This document shows, in pieces, positions 23,518-31,158 of a stretch of DNA of 39,918 nt (positions are counted from its first letter, which is position 1; each line of letters starts with the position of its first letter). Where the stretch lies: NCBI RefSeq assembly GCF_020400725.1, contig NZ_JAINVG010000075.1, positions 1-39,918 on the forward strand. Reading direction: 5' to 3'. The position numbers were made by a program, and so were the translations under genes. Origin of the DNA: Streptomyces sp. NK15101 (GTDB lineage: Bacteria; Actinomycetota; Actinomycetes; Streptomycetales; Streptomycetaceae). The notes beneath the pieces are model-generated. The model was given only the letters and a program-made list of their open reading frames with translations, did not search any database and was not told the origin of the DNA.

Positions 23518-23914
23518 ACCCTCCGGCTTCGACCTGGGGGACATGCGCTGCGAGGGAGAGAGGGGCACGGCGACGTCGGTCGGCCACGTTCCCGACCAGG
23601 GCATGATGATCCACCTCTCCGTGCCGCTCCTGCTCGACTCCCTCAGGCAGTTGTTCGGCGGCGCGAGCGTGGCCTCCTTCACGGGTGTGGCCACGTCGTT
23701 CCGGCTCGACTTCCGTCGCACGCGCAACGGACGGGTGACGGTGTCGGCGCGCAGGAAGGCACTGGGCACAGCCGACCTGGACGAGCTCGCACGCGCGGTC
23801 CTCCGCCCCGCGCGCAAGCTCGCCGAAGAGGACCTGTCCCGCCTCCCGGCCGGGGACGGGGCGGTGAACGACTACCTCGGGTCCTTGCGGAGATTCAGCG
23901 CGATCGCCGGGTAA
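23477..23914 (+). CDS. Uncharacterised 145-aa protein
   Basis: GTG start with GAGGCGGA about six bases upstream, inside the end of the preceding gene. It reads VIELSFSVRPEQGEPSGFDL, then a GHVPDQGMMIHLSVPLLLDS segment, VATSFRLDFRRTRNGRVTVS, and a charged C-terminal helix (LDELARAVLRPARKLAEEDL). The alpha/beta composition and the wording suggest a small cytoplasmic immunity- or chaperone-like fold. I do not recognise the family. The overlap implies coupling to the winged-helix protein gene. Confidence 0.7.
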   Translation: MIELSFSVRPEQGEPSGFDLGDMRCEGERGTATSVGHVPDQGMMIHLSVPLLLDSLRQLFGGASVASFTGVATSFRLDFRRTRNGRVTVSARRKALGTADLDELARAVLRPARKLAEEDLSRLPAGDGAVNDYLGSLRRFSAIAG

Positions 23915-23935
23915 GGCTTCGGAGCGCCACGGGGC

Positions 23936-24499
23936 ATGGCCCACGACCTGACAAAGACGCCCCCGACCGCGCACAGTGCCGCAAGACCGTGGCCCACCGA
24001 CCCTGCGGCCCGAATCCCCTTCCACCGGCGGAGGCGGAAATCGCCGGCAACGGTGGAAACTACTTCGGAGGTCCACCCACCGGAGCACTGGGAACAGATG
24101 CGCGATTTCGCTGTCGGTGGCATGCAGTCCGCCGACCTCTCGGACGAAGTCCGGCTTCCTTGGGGACATCTCGCGCTCGCCGCCATCGCAAGAAAGGAGC
24201 GGAGCCAGGCGCCACAGCGGGCGCCGGCCGCTTCCGCCCACGTGCGCGCCTATATGATCCGGGAATTCGGGATCAGCGGCACTGACACCGCTCGGGACCT
24301 TTCCGCTCTTTGCTCGGATGTACTCCGGAGTCTGGAAGCATCGCCGGATACAGTCGCACGGCTCGCCGAAGGATGGCGATCAGCGTCCCGGGAGCAGATG
24401 CTGCGACTACGCCGGATCAAGAACATGCTGACTCCGCTGCTCTCCCTACGCGAACTCCTGCAAGGCGATGACCCGACTTTCCGGGAAACCCTGGTCTGA
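23936..24499 (+). CDS. Possible 187-codon gene of lower GC, unknown function
   Basis: An open frame with codon use unlike its neighbours (many A/T-ending codons such as GAT, TTT, TAT, GCA, CGA), suggesting acquisition. The strongest protein-like part begins at an internal ATG, 24098 (MRDFAVGGMQSADLSDEVRL). It contains a helical C-terminal half (DTARDLSALCSDVLRSLEAS, LRLRRIKNMLTPLLSLRELL). Residues 1-54 of the longer version are Pro/Arg-rich and may not be coding. No family recognised and no clear ribosome binding site at either start. The stop lies just before the shared terminator with aspS. Confidence 0.5.
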   Translation: MAHDLTKTPPTAHSAARPWPTDPAARIPFHRRRRKSPATVETTSEVHPPEHWEQMRDFAVGGMQSADLSDEVRLPWGHLALAAIARKERSQAPQRAPAASAHVRAYMIREFGISGTDTARDLSALCSDVLRSLEASPDTVARLAEGWRSASREQMLRLRRIKNMLTPLLSLRELLQGDDPTFRETLV

Positions 24500-24561
24500 A
24501 TGGAACTCGTCCCGCGCCTTCCTTGAGCGCGGTTCACCGCGAAGGCAGGGCCTCATGCCCG

Positions 24562-24595
24562 AAGGGCCCGGAATCCGTGAGGATTCCGGGCCCTT
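24562..24595. terminator. Perfect 15-bp bidirectional terminator before aspS stop
   Basis: AAGGGCCCGGAATCC pairs exactly with GGATTCCGGGCCCTT around GTGA. It lies 18 bases beyond the aspS stop and serves the convergent reading frame as well. Confidence 0.88.
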
Positions 24596-24613
24596 GCCGC
24601 AGGAGCGGGAGGC

Positions 24614-26434
24614 TTACCGCGCCGCGTCCGGGTGGACCGACTCCGTGATCGGGCGGTCCTCCGTGACGACCTTCTTCTCGACCGGCTTGCGGAGCTGGAT
24701 GTTCAGCTCGCGCAGGCGGGCCTCGTCCAGCTCGGTCGGGGCGCCCATCAGGAGGTCCTGGCCGTTGCCGTTGAGCGGGAAGGCGATGATCTCGCGGATG
24801 TTGGGCTCGTCGGCGAGGAGCATCACGATGCGGTCGACGCCCGGGGCGATGCCGCCGTGCGGCGGGGCGCCGTACTCGAAGGCGCGGAGCATGCCCGCGA
24901 ACTCGGCCTCGACGGTCTCGCGGGAGTAGCCCGCGATCTCGAAGGCCTTGAACATGATCTCGGGCTCGTGGTTCCGGATGGCGCCGGAGGAGAGCTCGAT
25001 GCCGTTGCAGACGATGTCGTACTGCCAGCCGAGGACGTCCAGCGGGTCCTGGGTCTCCAGGGCCTCCAGGCCGCCCTGCGGCATGGAGAACGGGTTGTGC
25101 GAGAAGTCGATCTTGCCGGTCTCCTCGTCCCGCTCGTACATCGGGAAGTCGACGATCCACGCGAAGCGGAAGACGTTCTCCTCGAACTGGCCGGCGCGCT
25201 TGGCGGCCTCGACCCGGACCGGGCCCATGATCTTGGAGACCTCGTCGAACTCGCCGGCGCCGAAGAAGACGGCGTGGCCGGGCTGGAGGCCCAGGCGCTC
25301 GGTGAGGACCTTGACGTTCTCCTCGGTGAGGAACTTGGCGATCGGGCCGGTCAGGGCGTTGCCCTCGCCGACGCGGACCCAGGCCAGGCCCTTCGCGCCC
25401 AGGGAGACCGCGAAGTCGCCGAGGGAGTCGAAGAACTTGCGCGGCTGGTCGCCCGTGTTCGGGACGGCCAGGGCGCGGACGTGCTTGCCGGCGAAGGCCT
25501 TGAACTCGGAGTTCTCGAAGACGTCGGTGAGGTCGACGAGCTCGAGGTCGGTGCGCAGGTCCGGCTTGTCGTTGCCGTACTTCAGCATCGACTCGCGGAA
25601 CGGGATCCGCGGGAACGGCGAGGTGACGTGGCGGCCGCCGCCGAACTCCTCGAAGAGCTCCGTCATGAGCTTCTCGATCGGCTGGAAGACGTCCTCCTGC
25701 TCGACGAAGCTCATCTCGACGTCGAGCTGGTAGAACTCGCCGGGCGAGCGGTCGGCGCGGGCGTCCTCGTCGCGGAAGCAGGGCGCGATCTGGAAGTACC
25801 GGTCGAAGCCGGAGATCATCAGCAGCTGCTTGAACTGCTGCGGCGCCTGCGGCAGCGCGTAGAACTTGCCCGGGTTCAGGCGGGACGGGACGACGAAGTC
25901 GCGGGCGCCCTCGGGGGAGGTCGCGGCGAGGATCGGGGTCGCCATCTCGTTGAAGCCGAGGGCCACCATCTTGGAGCGGATGGAGGCGATGACGGCGGAC
26001 CGCAGCATGATGTTGCGGTGCATGCGCTCGCGGCGCAGGTCGAGGAAGCGGTACTCCAGGCGCCGCTCCTCGTTCACGCCGTCGTCGGTGTTGATGGTGA
26101 AGGGGATCTGCTTGGCGGCGCCCAGGACCTCGACCTCGGCGGCCTCGATCTCGATCTCGCCGGTCGGCAGCTCGGGGTTGACGTTCTCCGCGCCGCGGGA
26201 GACGACCTTGCCGTCCACGCGGACGACGGTCTCCTTGGTCAGCTTGTCCAGGACCTCGGCGGCGGGCGTGCCGGGCCGGGCCACGAGCTGCGTGATGCCG
26301 TAGTGGTCGCGCAGATCGATGAAGAGGATGCCGCCCAGGTCGCGCCGATTGTGCAGCCAGCCGCTCAGCCGGACGTCGGTGCCGACGTCAGAGGCGCGGA
26401 GCTCGCCGCAGGTGTGGGACCTGTACCGATGCAT
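24614..26434 (-). CDS. aspS: Aspartate--tRNA ligase
   Basis: A 606-residue class IIb synthetase. It has an N-terminal OB anticodon-binding domain (VRLSGWLHNRRDLGGILFID). Motif 2 is near residue 220 (FRDEDARADRSPGEFYQLD), the bacterial GAD insert spans about 300-420, and motif 3 is near residue 533 (GVDRIVMLLADEPNIREIIA). Length matches bacterial AspRS. It charges tRNA-Asp; actinobacterial enzymes are often non-discriminating when GatCAB is present, which cannot be tested here. The start is ATG at 26434. A CRP-like palindrome lies 47 bases upstream, in the spacer shared with the divergent SpoIIE-type gene. Confidence 0.97.
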   Translation of the reverse strand: MHRYRSHTCGELRASDVGTDVRLSGWLHNRRDLGGILFIDLRDHYGITQLVARPGTPAAEVLDKLTKETVVRVDGKVVSRGAENVNPELPTGEIEIEAAEVEVLGAAKQIPFTINTDDGVNEERRLEYRFLDLRRERMHRNIMLRSAVIASIRSKMVALGFNEMATPILAATSPEGARDFVVPSRLNPGKFYALPQAPQQFKQLLMISGFDRYFQIAPCFRDEDARADRSPGEFYQLDVEMSFVEQEDVFQPIEKLMTELFEEFGGGRHVTSPFPRIPFRESMLKYGNDKPDLRTDLELVDLTDVFENSEFKAFAGKHVRALAVPNTGDQPRKFFDSLGDFAVSLGAKGLAWVRVGEGNALTGPIAKFLTEENVKVLTERLGLQPGHAVFFGAGEFDEVSKIMGPVRVEAAKRAGQFEENVFRFAWIVDFPMYERDEETGKIDFSHNPFSMPQGGLEALETQDPLDVLGWQYDIVCNGIELSSGAIRNHEPEIMFKAFEIAGYSRETVEAEFAGMLRAFEYGAPPHGGIAPGVDRIVMLLADEPNIREIIAFPLNGNGQDLLMGAPTELDEARLRELNIQLRKPVEKKVVTEDRPITESVHPDAAR

Positions 26435-26480
26435 CGTCGTTCATCCAGTCTTCGGGATCTCGGGGTGGGTCGCCGCCGGC

Positions 26481-26496
26481 CGTGACCGCTGTCACA
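26481..26496. promoter_or_regulatory. CRP-like palindrome between aspS and the SpoIIE phosphatase gene
   Basis: CGTGACCGCTGTCACA matches the CRP/FNR-type consensus TGTGA-N6-TCACA at nine of ten fixed positions, and fits the GTG-N6-GNCAC form described for Streptomyces Crp. GTCAC recurs nine bases later at 26500-26504. Confidence 0.55.
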
Positions 26497-26605
26497 GATG
26501 TCACGGGACACGAGGGCAGACCCACCCAGAGTACCGGCCGGGCCAAGATCGCATCTCGAATACCCTCGGTGGCGACCTGCTGTCCGATATTCATAAAGTG
26601 GGGCA

Positions 26606-28729
26606 ATGCGCACCGAGGACGTCCTGGCCGCGATCGCGACCGGCCTGTGGCGCTGGGACAACTCGTCCGGGATCGTCTCGCTCGATGCCGAGGCCGCCCG
26701 GTTGCTCGGGCTGCCCGCCGAGCCCGTGCAGCTCAGTGAGGCGGCCGTACGGTCCCGCTTTCATCCGGTCGACTGGAACGAGATCGACGGGGTGGTCAAC
26801 CTCGCCGTCGCCGAGGGCACCCTCGCCGAGGCCCGGTTGCGCATCATGGACGGGCACGGACGGGTGATCCGTACCGTACGGAGCAGGTCGAAGCCGCTCA
26901 TCGAGGGGAACGACTACCAGCTGGTCGGCACCCTCCAGGAGGTCGCCGAGCAGCTGCCGGGCACCGCCGCCCGCACCCCCGTCACCGGCGACTGGCGCCG
27001 CTCCCGCGAGGCCTTCCTCCTCGACGCCGGGCGGGCGCTCGCCGAGGCGCGGTCCACCGCCGAGGTGCTGCGGGTGGCGGCCTCGCTGTCGATGCCCGGC
27101 TTCTCGCCGGACGGGCTCGCCGTCTTCGGAGTGGCGGGCGAACGGCTGACGATCATCGGGCACCACGGCCACAGCGAGGGCGACGAGGGGCCGTTCTCGT
27201 CGATGTCGCTGGACACGGACTATCCGGCGGCCGAGGTCGTACGGACCGGGCGGGCGATCTACCTGCCGACCCCGGAGGAGTACCTGCGCCGCTTCCCCAT
27301 GACCTGGCCGCTCGCGCAGCGCTTCGGCCGCCGCTCCTGGGCCTTCGTGCCGCTCGTCGTCGCCGGGCGCACGATGGGCGCCTGGATGGCGGCCTTCAAG
27401 CACCCGGTGGCCTTCACGCCCGACGAGCGGTCGGTGCTGACGACCGTCGCCCGGATGCTCGCGCAGGCCCTCGCACGCGCGGGCGTGGCGGAGTCCGAGC
27501 GCGAGCTGTCGCTCGGCCTCCAGCGGACGATGATGCCGGTCCTCGGGCCGGGCATCCCCGGCATCCAGGTCGCCGCGCGGTACGTGCCGACCGGCGGCGG
27601 ACTCCAGGTCGGCGGCGACTGGTACGACATGATCCGGCTGCCCGGCGGCTCCTCCCGCGCCGGCGGCCGCGGCCCGGGCCGGATCGCCCTCGTCATCGGC
27701 GACGTCCAGGGCCACGACGTGCGGGCCGCCGGCCTGATGGGGCAGCTGCGGATCGCCCTGCGCGCGTACGCCTCCGAGGGCCACCGGCCGGACGCGGTCC
27801 TCTCGCGCGCCTCCCGCTTCCTCTACGGGATCACGGACGGTGACGACGGGAACGGCGGCGGTCCGCGCTTCGCGACCTGCCTCTACCTGGAGGTCGACCT
27901 GGAGACGGGGACGGTCGACATCGCGCGCGCGGGGCATCCGGACCCGGCGGTACGGATGAACGACGGAACGGTTCTCCTCAGGCCCACGGCCGGCGGGCTG
28001 CCCCTCGGCATCGACCCCGACACCGACTACCCCACCACCCGGCTCACCCTGGAACCCGGTGAGACCCTCATGATCTGCACCGACGGCCTCCTGGAGACCG
28101 GCGGGCACGACCTGGACAGCGGCTGGGAGCGCGTACGGTCGCTCCTGGAGTCCCACGACGGCGACGACCTGGAGAGGCTCGCCGACGCCCTCGTGGAGGC
28201 CGTCCACGGCCCCGGCTCGCACCACACGACGGGCCCGCTCGCCGACCGCCGCGAGGACGACATCGCCGTCCTGCTGCTCTCCCGCCGGCCCGCCGGGGCC
28301 GTCCAGGAGGCCCCGCGCCGCACCCTGATGACGATCGCCCAGGCGGAGCCGGAACGGATCGCCGAGGCGCGCGAGCAGGTCCGGCAGCTGCTGCACGACT
28401 GGTCCGACGAGGACCAGCTCGACGCGGCGGTCCTGATGGTCTCCGAGATGGTCACGAACGTCCTCGTCCACACCGACGGCGACGCGCTCCTGGTGGCGGA
28501 GGTCGCCTGCGGCGAGAAGTCGCGGCGGCTGCGGGTGGAGGTCTCCGACGGCAGCGACGAGCTGCCGCACAAGCGGCACCCGGGCGAGATGGCGTCGAGC
28601 GGGCGCGGCCTGGTCCTGATGGGGATGCTGGCGGACGCGTGGGGCGTGGACCCGCGGGGCGAGGGCAAGGCGATCTGGTTCGAACTGAACGAGCCGGAGT
28701 CGGAGCCGGAGGGCGCCCACCGCGGGTAG
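26606..28729 (+). CDS. SpoIIE/RsbU-type protein phosphatase with GAF and anti-sigma-like ATPase domains
   Basis: A 707-residue cytoplasmic regulator. A PAS-like region is at about residues 1-115. A GAF domain (about 135-300) is followed by a coiled linker. The PP2C/SpoIIE phosphatase (about 315-560) has metal-binding Asp in GGDWYDM, Asp366 in GDVQGHD, Asp493 in CTDGLLE and Asp551-Asp552 in REDDIAVLLL. The RsbW-like HATPase (about 575-700) has Glu614 and Asn618 in SEMVTNVLVHT and a GRGLVLMGMLAD lid. It could both dephosphorylate an anti-sigma antagonist and phosphorylate one, or bind a sigma factor. The start is ATG 26606; GGGG upstream is closer than usual. No cognate antagonist is nearby. 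Confidence 0.9.
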   Translation: MRTEDVLAAIATGLWRWDNSSGIVSLDAEAARLLGLPAEPVQLSEAAVRSRFHPVDWNEIDGVVNLAVAEGTLAEARLRIMDGHGRVIRTVRSRSKPLIEGNDYQLVGTLQEVAEQLPGTAARTPVTGDWRRSREAFLLDAGRALAEARSTAEVLRVAASLSMPGFSPDGLAVFGVAGERLTIIGHHGHSEGDEGPFSSMSLDTDYPAAEVVRTGRAIYLPTPEEYLRRFPMTWPLAQRFGRRSWAFVPLVVAGRTMGAWMAAFKHPVAFTPDERSVLTTVARMLAQALARAGVAESERELSLGLQRTMMPVLGPGIPGIQVAARYVPTGGGLQVGGDWYDMIRLPGGSSRAGGRGPGRIALVIGDVQGHDVRAAGLMGQLRIALRAYASEGHRPDAVLSRASRFLYGITDGDDGNGGGPRFATCLYLEVDLETGTVDIARAGHPDPAVRMNDGTVLLRPTAGGLPLGIDPDTDYPTTRLTLEPGETLMICTDGLLETGGHDLDSGWERVRSLLESHDGDDLERLADALVEAVHGPGSHHTTGPLADRREDDIAVLLLSRRPAGAVQEAPRRTLMTIAQAEPERIAEAREQVRQLLHDWSDEDQLDAAVLMVSEMVTNVLVHTDGDALLVAEVACGEKSRRLRVEVSDGSDELPHKRHPGEMASSGRGLVLMGMLADAWGVDPRGEGKAIWFELNEPESEPEGAHRG

Positions 28730-28744
28730 CCTCCGGCGGGCGTC

Positions 28745-29000
28745 CCGCCCCCGTTGTGGGCATTCGTTCCACTGGGGCGGCGCCCACCCCCACCGTTGTG
28801 GGCGGTCGTTCCGCCGGGGCGAGGGGGTCCCCCCCTGCTCGAGCGGAGCCGAGAGCTTGGGGGAGGGCGGGCACAACGGGACGGCGCCCTTGCCGGCGCC
28901 CGGGGCTCACGCGCCTGAACCCGCACCCGAGGTGCACTGCGCAACGTGGTGCGGGTCCGGGCGCGGAACGCGGAGGCGCCGCTGAAGGGCGCCGTCCCGT
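28745..29000. repeat. Palindromic dispersed element, copy B (inverted relative to copy A)
   Basis: The gene-free interval 28730-29126 holds this element. Outer arms 28877-28891 and 28985-28999 pair perfectly (CGGGACGGCGCCCTT with its complement). Inner arms 28911-28927 and 28948-28964 pair at 15 of 17 positions. Two tandem-type units with CGTTGTGGGC lie to its left (28752 and 28793). The order is the reverse complement of copy A at 7553-7830. The long outer right arm of copy A is missing after 29000, so B is truncated on that side. Confidence 0.8.
28821..28866. repeat. Small GCTCGAGC-type palindromic repeat inserted in copy B
   Basis: A hairpin sequence runs from GGGGGTCCCCCC through TGCTCGAGCGGAGCCGAGAG to GGGGGAGG. 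It looks like a short stem-loop repeat common in streptomycete genomes, recalled from general knowledge. It interrupts the arm of element B relative to copy A. Confidence 0.6.
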
Positions 29001-29126
29001 CGGGCGCGGCGCACGCGTGGGCGGGGGCGCCGGGCCGCGTGTGGCTGGGCTTCTCCCCGTGCGCGTGCCCCGCCCCCCGACGCAGACTGGTGTCGTACGG
29101 CCGCCGGGGGGACCACGGAGCGCGTC

Positions 29127-29942
29127 ATGGACACCCACAAGGTCGGCAGCGACACCACGGTGATCGCCGACAGTCTCGAGGTCGCGGGCATCGGGCACCT
29201 CCCCGCGAACGCCTACGTCCTCACCGCCGCCGAACCCGTGGTCGTCGACACCGGACTCTCGGTCGACGACCGCGACTTCGTCGCCACGCTCAGCGGGGTC
29301 GTGGACCCGTCCGACGTCCGCTGGATCTGGCTGACCCACCCCGACCGGGACCACACCGGCGGGATCTTCGACCTGCTCGAAGCCGCCCCACGCGCGCGCG
29401 TGATCACGACCTTCCTCGGCTTCGGGATCATGACGACCGAGCGGGCCCTGCCCATGGACCGGGTGTACTTCCTCAACCCGGGCCAGTCCCTCGACGTCGG
29501 CGACCGGACGCTGCACGCCTTCCGGCCGCCGCTCTTCGACAACCCGGCCACCGTCGGCTTCTACGACGACCGGTCCCGGATCTGCTTCAGCTCGGACTGC
29601 TTCGGCGGCCCGATGCCGAGCGCCGAGCTCGCCGAGAGCGGGCACGCGGGCGACCTGAAGCCGGAGGAGCTGCGGCGGGCGCAGCTGCTCTGGGCGACGA
29701 TCGACAGCCCGTGGGTGCACCTGGTGGACGCGGAGAAGTACCGGGCGACGCTCGCGCCGCTGGCCGAGATGAACCCGGAGATCGTGCTGTGCACGCATCT
29801 GCCGCCGGCCGTGCGGATGACGGACCGGATGCTGGAGACGCTCGCGACGGTCCCGGACTCGGACCCCTTCGTGGGCCCGGACCAGGCGGCGCTGGAGCAG
29901 CTGCTGGCCTCGTTCGAGCCGGGTGGCATGGCCCCGGCCTAG
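29127..29942 (+). CDS. MBL-fold hydrolase with flavodiiron-like (ODP) metal motif
   Basis: A 271-residue metallo-beta-lactamase-fold protein. Instead of HxHxDH it carries HPDRDH (His71, Asp73, Asp75, His76), the H-x-E/D-x-D-H type seen in oxygen-binding di-iron (ODP/flavodiiron) domains. Further putative ligands are Asp157 in FSSDCFGG and His224 in LCTHLPPA. The segment RPPLFDNPATVGFYD aligns in wording with the ODP loop that usually has LHxP; here Asp138 stands where His is expected. No flavodoxin or rubredoxin domain follows. The start is ATG 29127. The stop overlaps that of the AI-2E transporter within CTAG. Confidence 0.82.
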   Translation: MDTHKVGSDTTVIADSLEVAGIGHLPANAYVLTAAEPVVVDTGLSVDDRDFVATLSGVVDPSDVRWIWLTHPDRDHTGGIFDLLEAAPRARVITTFLGFGIMTTERALPMDRVYFLNPGQSLDVGDRTLHAFRPPLFDNPATVGFYDDRSRICFSSDCFGGPMPSAELAESGHAGDLKPEELRRAQLLWATIDSPWVHLVDAEKYRATLAPLAEMNPEIVLCTHLPPAVRMTDRMLETLATVPDSDPFVGPDQAALEQLLASFEPGGMAPA

Positions 29943-31027
29943 CCCTCGGCGGCGGGGCCCTCCGCGGCAGCGGCTTCGTACCGCGTCCGCAGCTCTCCCA
30001 GGATCCCCGTCGCGGCGGCCGTCAGCGGGACGGCGAGCAGCATGCCCAGGACGCCCGCGACGGACGCGCCGGCCGTGATCGCCAGCATGACCGCGGCCGG
30101 GTGCATCTGCACGGTCCTGCTCTGGACGAGGGGCTGCAGGAGGTGGCCCTCGATGACCTGGACGGCCAGGACGATGCCGAGCGTCCACAGCGCGATGACG
30201 AAGCCGCGGTCGGCGAGGGCGACGAGCACGGCGATCGCGCCGGAGAGGAAGGCCCCGAGGTAGGGGATGTAGGCGGTGACGAAGACGAGGGCGGCGAGCC
30301 CCACGGCGCCGGGCACGTCGAGGACGACCAGGCCGATGCCGATGAGGACGGCGTCGACGAGTGCGATGAAGGTGGTGCCGCGCATGAAGCCCTCGACGGC
30401 TTCGAAGGCGCGGCGCGCCATGGCCTCGACGAGGTCGGCGGTGCCGCGGGGGGCGAGGGAGCGCAGGGCGCCGGCGGCCCGGTCGGAGTCCTTGAGGAAG
30501 AAGAAGATGAGGAGCAGGGCGAGGACGGCGGTGGCGAGCATCTGGCCGACGACGCTGAGGCCGCTGATGACGCCGGAGGCGGCGGTGCCCCCGAACTCCT
30601 TGAGGAGTTTCTCGGCGTTCCCGGCGAGGTCGTCGAGTGAGGTGCCGGCGGCGCCGAAGTGGTCGGCGATGTCGGAGGCGGCCTGCCGGAGCGAGGCGAT
30701 GATCTGGCCGCCGGTTTCGATGAGGGCGACGACGACGATGTACGTGGCGCCGCCGACGACCATGAGGACGGCGACGACGGTGAGTGCGGCGGCCGGTCCC
30801 TTGCGCACCTTCATCCGCAGCAGGCGCCGGTGGAGCGGCCCGAGGAGGGCGGCGCCGAGGACCGCGAGGAGGACGGGGGTGACGGCCGTCTTGAAGACGA
30901 CGCAGAGCCAGACGAAGACGGCGGCGACCCCGGCGGCGAGCAGCAGGACGACGCACCAGGCGGCGAACCGGCGGGCGGGTTCGGGGAGCAGGGGCTCGGG
31001 AGGAAGGGGCGCTCGGCTCGGCTGCAC
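29939..31027 (-). CDS. AI-2E family transporter
   Basis: A 362-residue membrane protein of the AI-2 exporter (TerC-unrelated, PerM/TqsA) superfamily. It has about seven to eight transmembrane segments in the characteristic order: a paired N-terminal hairpin (FAAWCVVLLLAAGVAAVFVW), a long amphipathic cytoplasmic helix region (about 105-150), LALLLIFFFLKDSD, then FVTAYIPYLGAFLSGAIAVL and QVIEGHLLQPLVQSRTVQMH. Members export autoinducer-2 or act as Na+/H+ antiporters; the role here is unknown. The start is a GTG at 31027 without a strong ribosome binding site. Confidence 0.85.
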   Translation of the reverse strand: MQPSRAPLPPEPLLPEPARRFAAWCVVLLLAAGVAAVFVWLCVVFKTAVTPVLLAVLGAALLGPLHRRLLRMKVRKGPAAALTVVAVLMVVGGATYIVVVALIETGGQIIASLRQAASDIADHFGAAGTSLDDLAGNAEKLLKEFGGTAASGVISGLSVVGQMLATAVLALLLIFFFLKDSDRAAGALRSLAPRGTADLVEAMARRAFEAVEGFMRGTTFIALVDAVLIGIGLVVLDVPGAVGLAALVFVTAYIPYLGAFLSGAIAVLVALADRGFVIALWTLGIVLAVQVIEGHLLQPLVQSRTVQMHPAAVMLAITAGASVAGVLGMLLAVPLTAAATGILGELRTRYEAAAAEGPAAEG

Positions 31028-31066
31028 CCGACCACCGGACCATGCCCGCCGGCGTGTCGTCGCGCG

Positions 31067-31097
31067 CTGACGGGCCGTCCGGGTGACGGCCCGTCAG
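31067..31097 (-). terminator. Hairpin terminator downstream of the pirin gene
   Basis: CTGACGGGCCGTC pairs perfectly with GACGGCCCGTCAG around CGGGT. It lies between the pirin stop (31144) and the AI-2E start. Confidence 0.75.
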
Positions 31098-31101
31098 CAG
31101 C

Positions 31102-31158
31102 GCGTACCGCTTGTCCGCCCACGCCGCGGGCGGGGCGTACCGCTTACTCGCCCATGCC
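31102..31158 (-). repeat. Tandem echo of the pirin gene 3' end
   Basis: The 24-base segments 31102-31125 and 31135-31158 are direct repeats with 20 of 24 identities and a 33-base period (shared core GCGTACCGCTT and CGCCCA). The right copy contains the pirin stop codon, so the gene terminus is echoed downstream. Confidence 0.6.

Noticed and set aside
23872..24186. A 104-codon minus-strand frame opposite the lower-GC reading frame
   Set aside because: The plus-strand alternative has the more protein-like helical C-terminus; this one crosses the end of the preceding gene and lacks a ribosome binding site.
28670..28690. GGTTCGAACT as a tRNA T-loop
   Set aside because: It lies within the SpoIIE-type coding sequence (WFELN) and no cloverleaf can be drawn around it.
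26591..28876. A 761-codon minus-strand frame opposite the SpoIIE-type gene
   Set aside because: It mirrors the SpoIIE-type gene; its translation is low-complexity and codon-position GC favours the plus strand.
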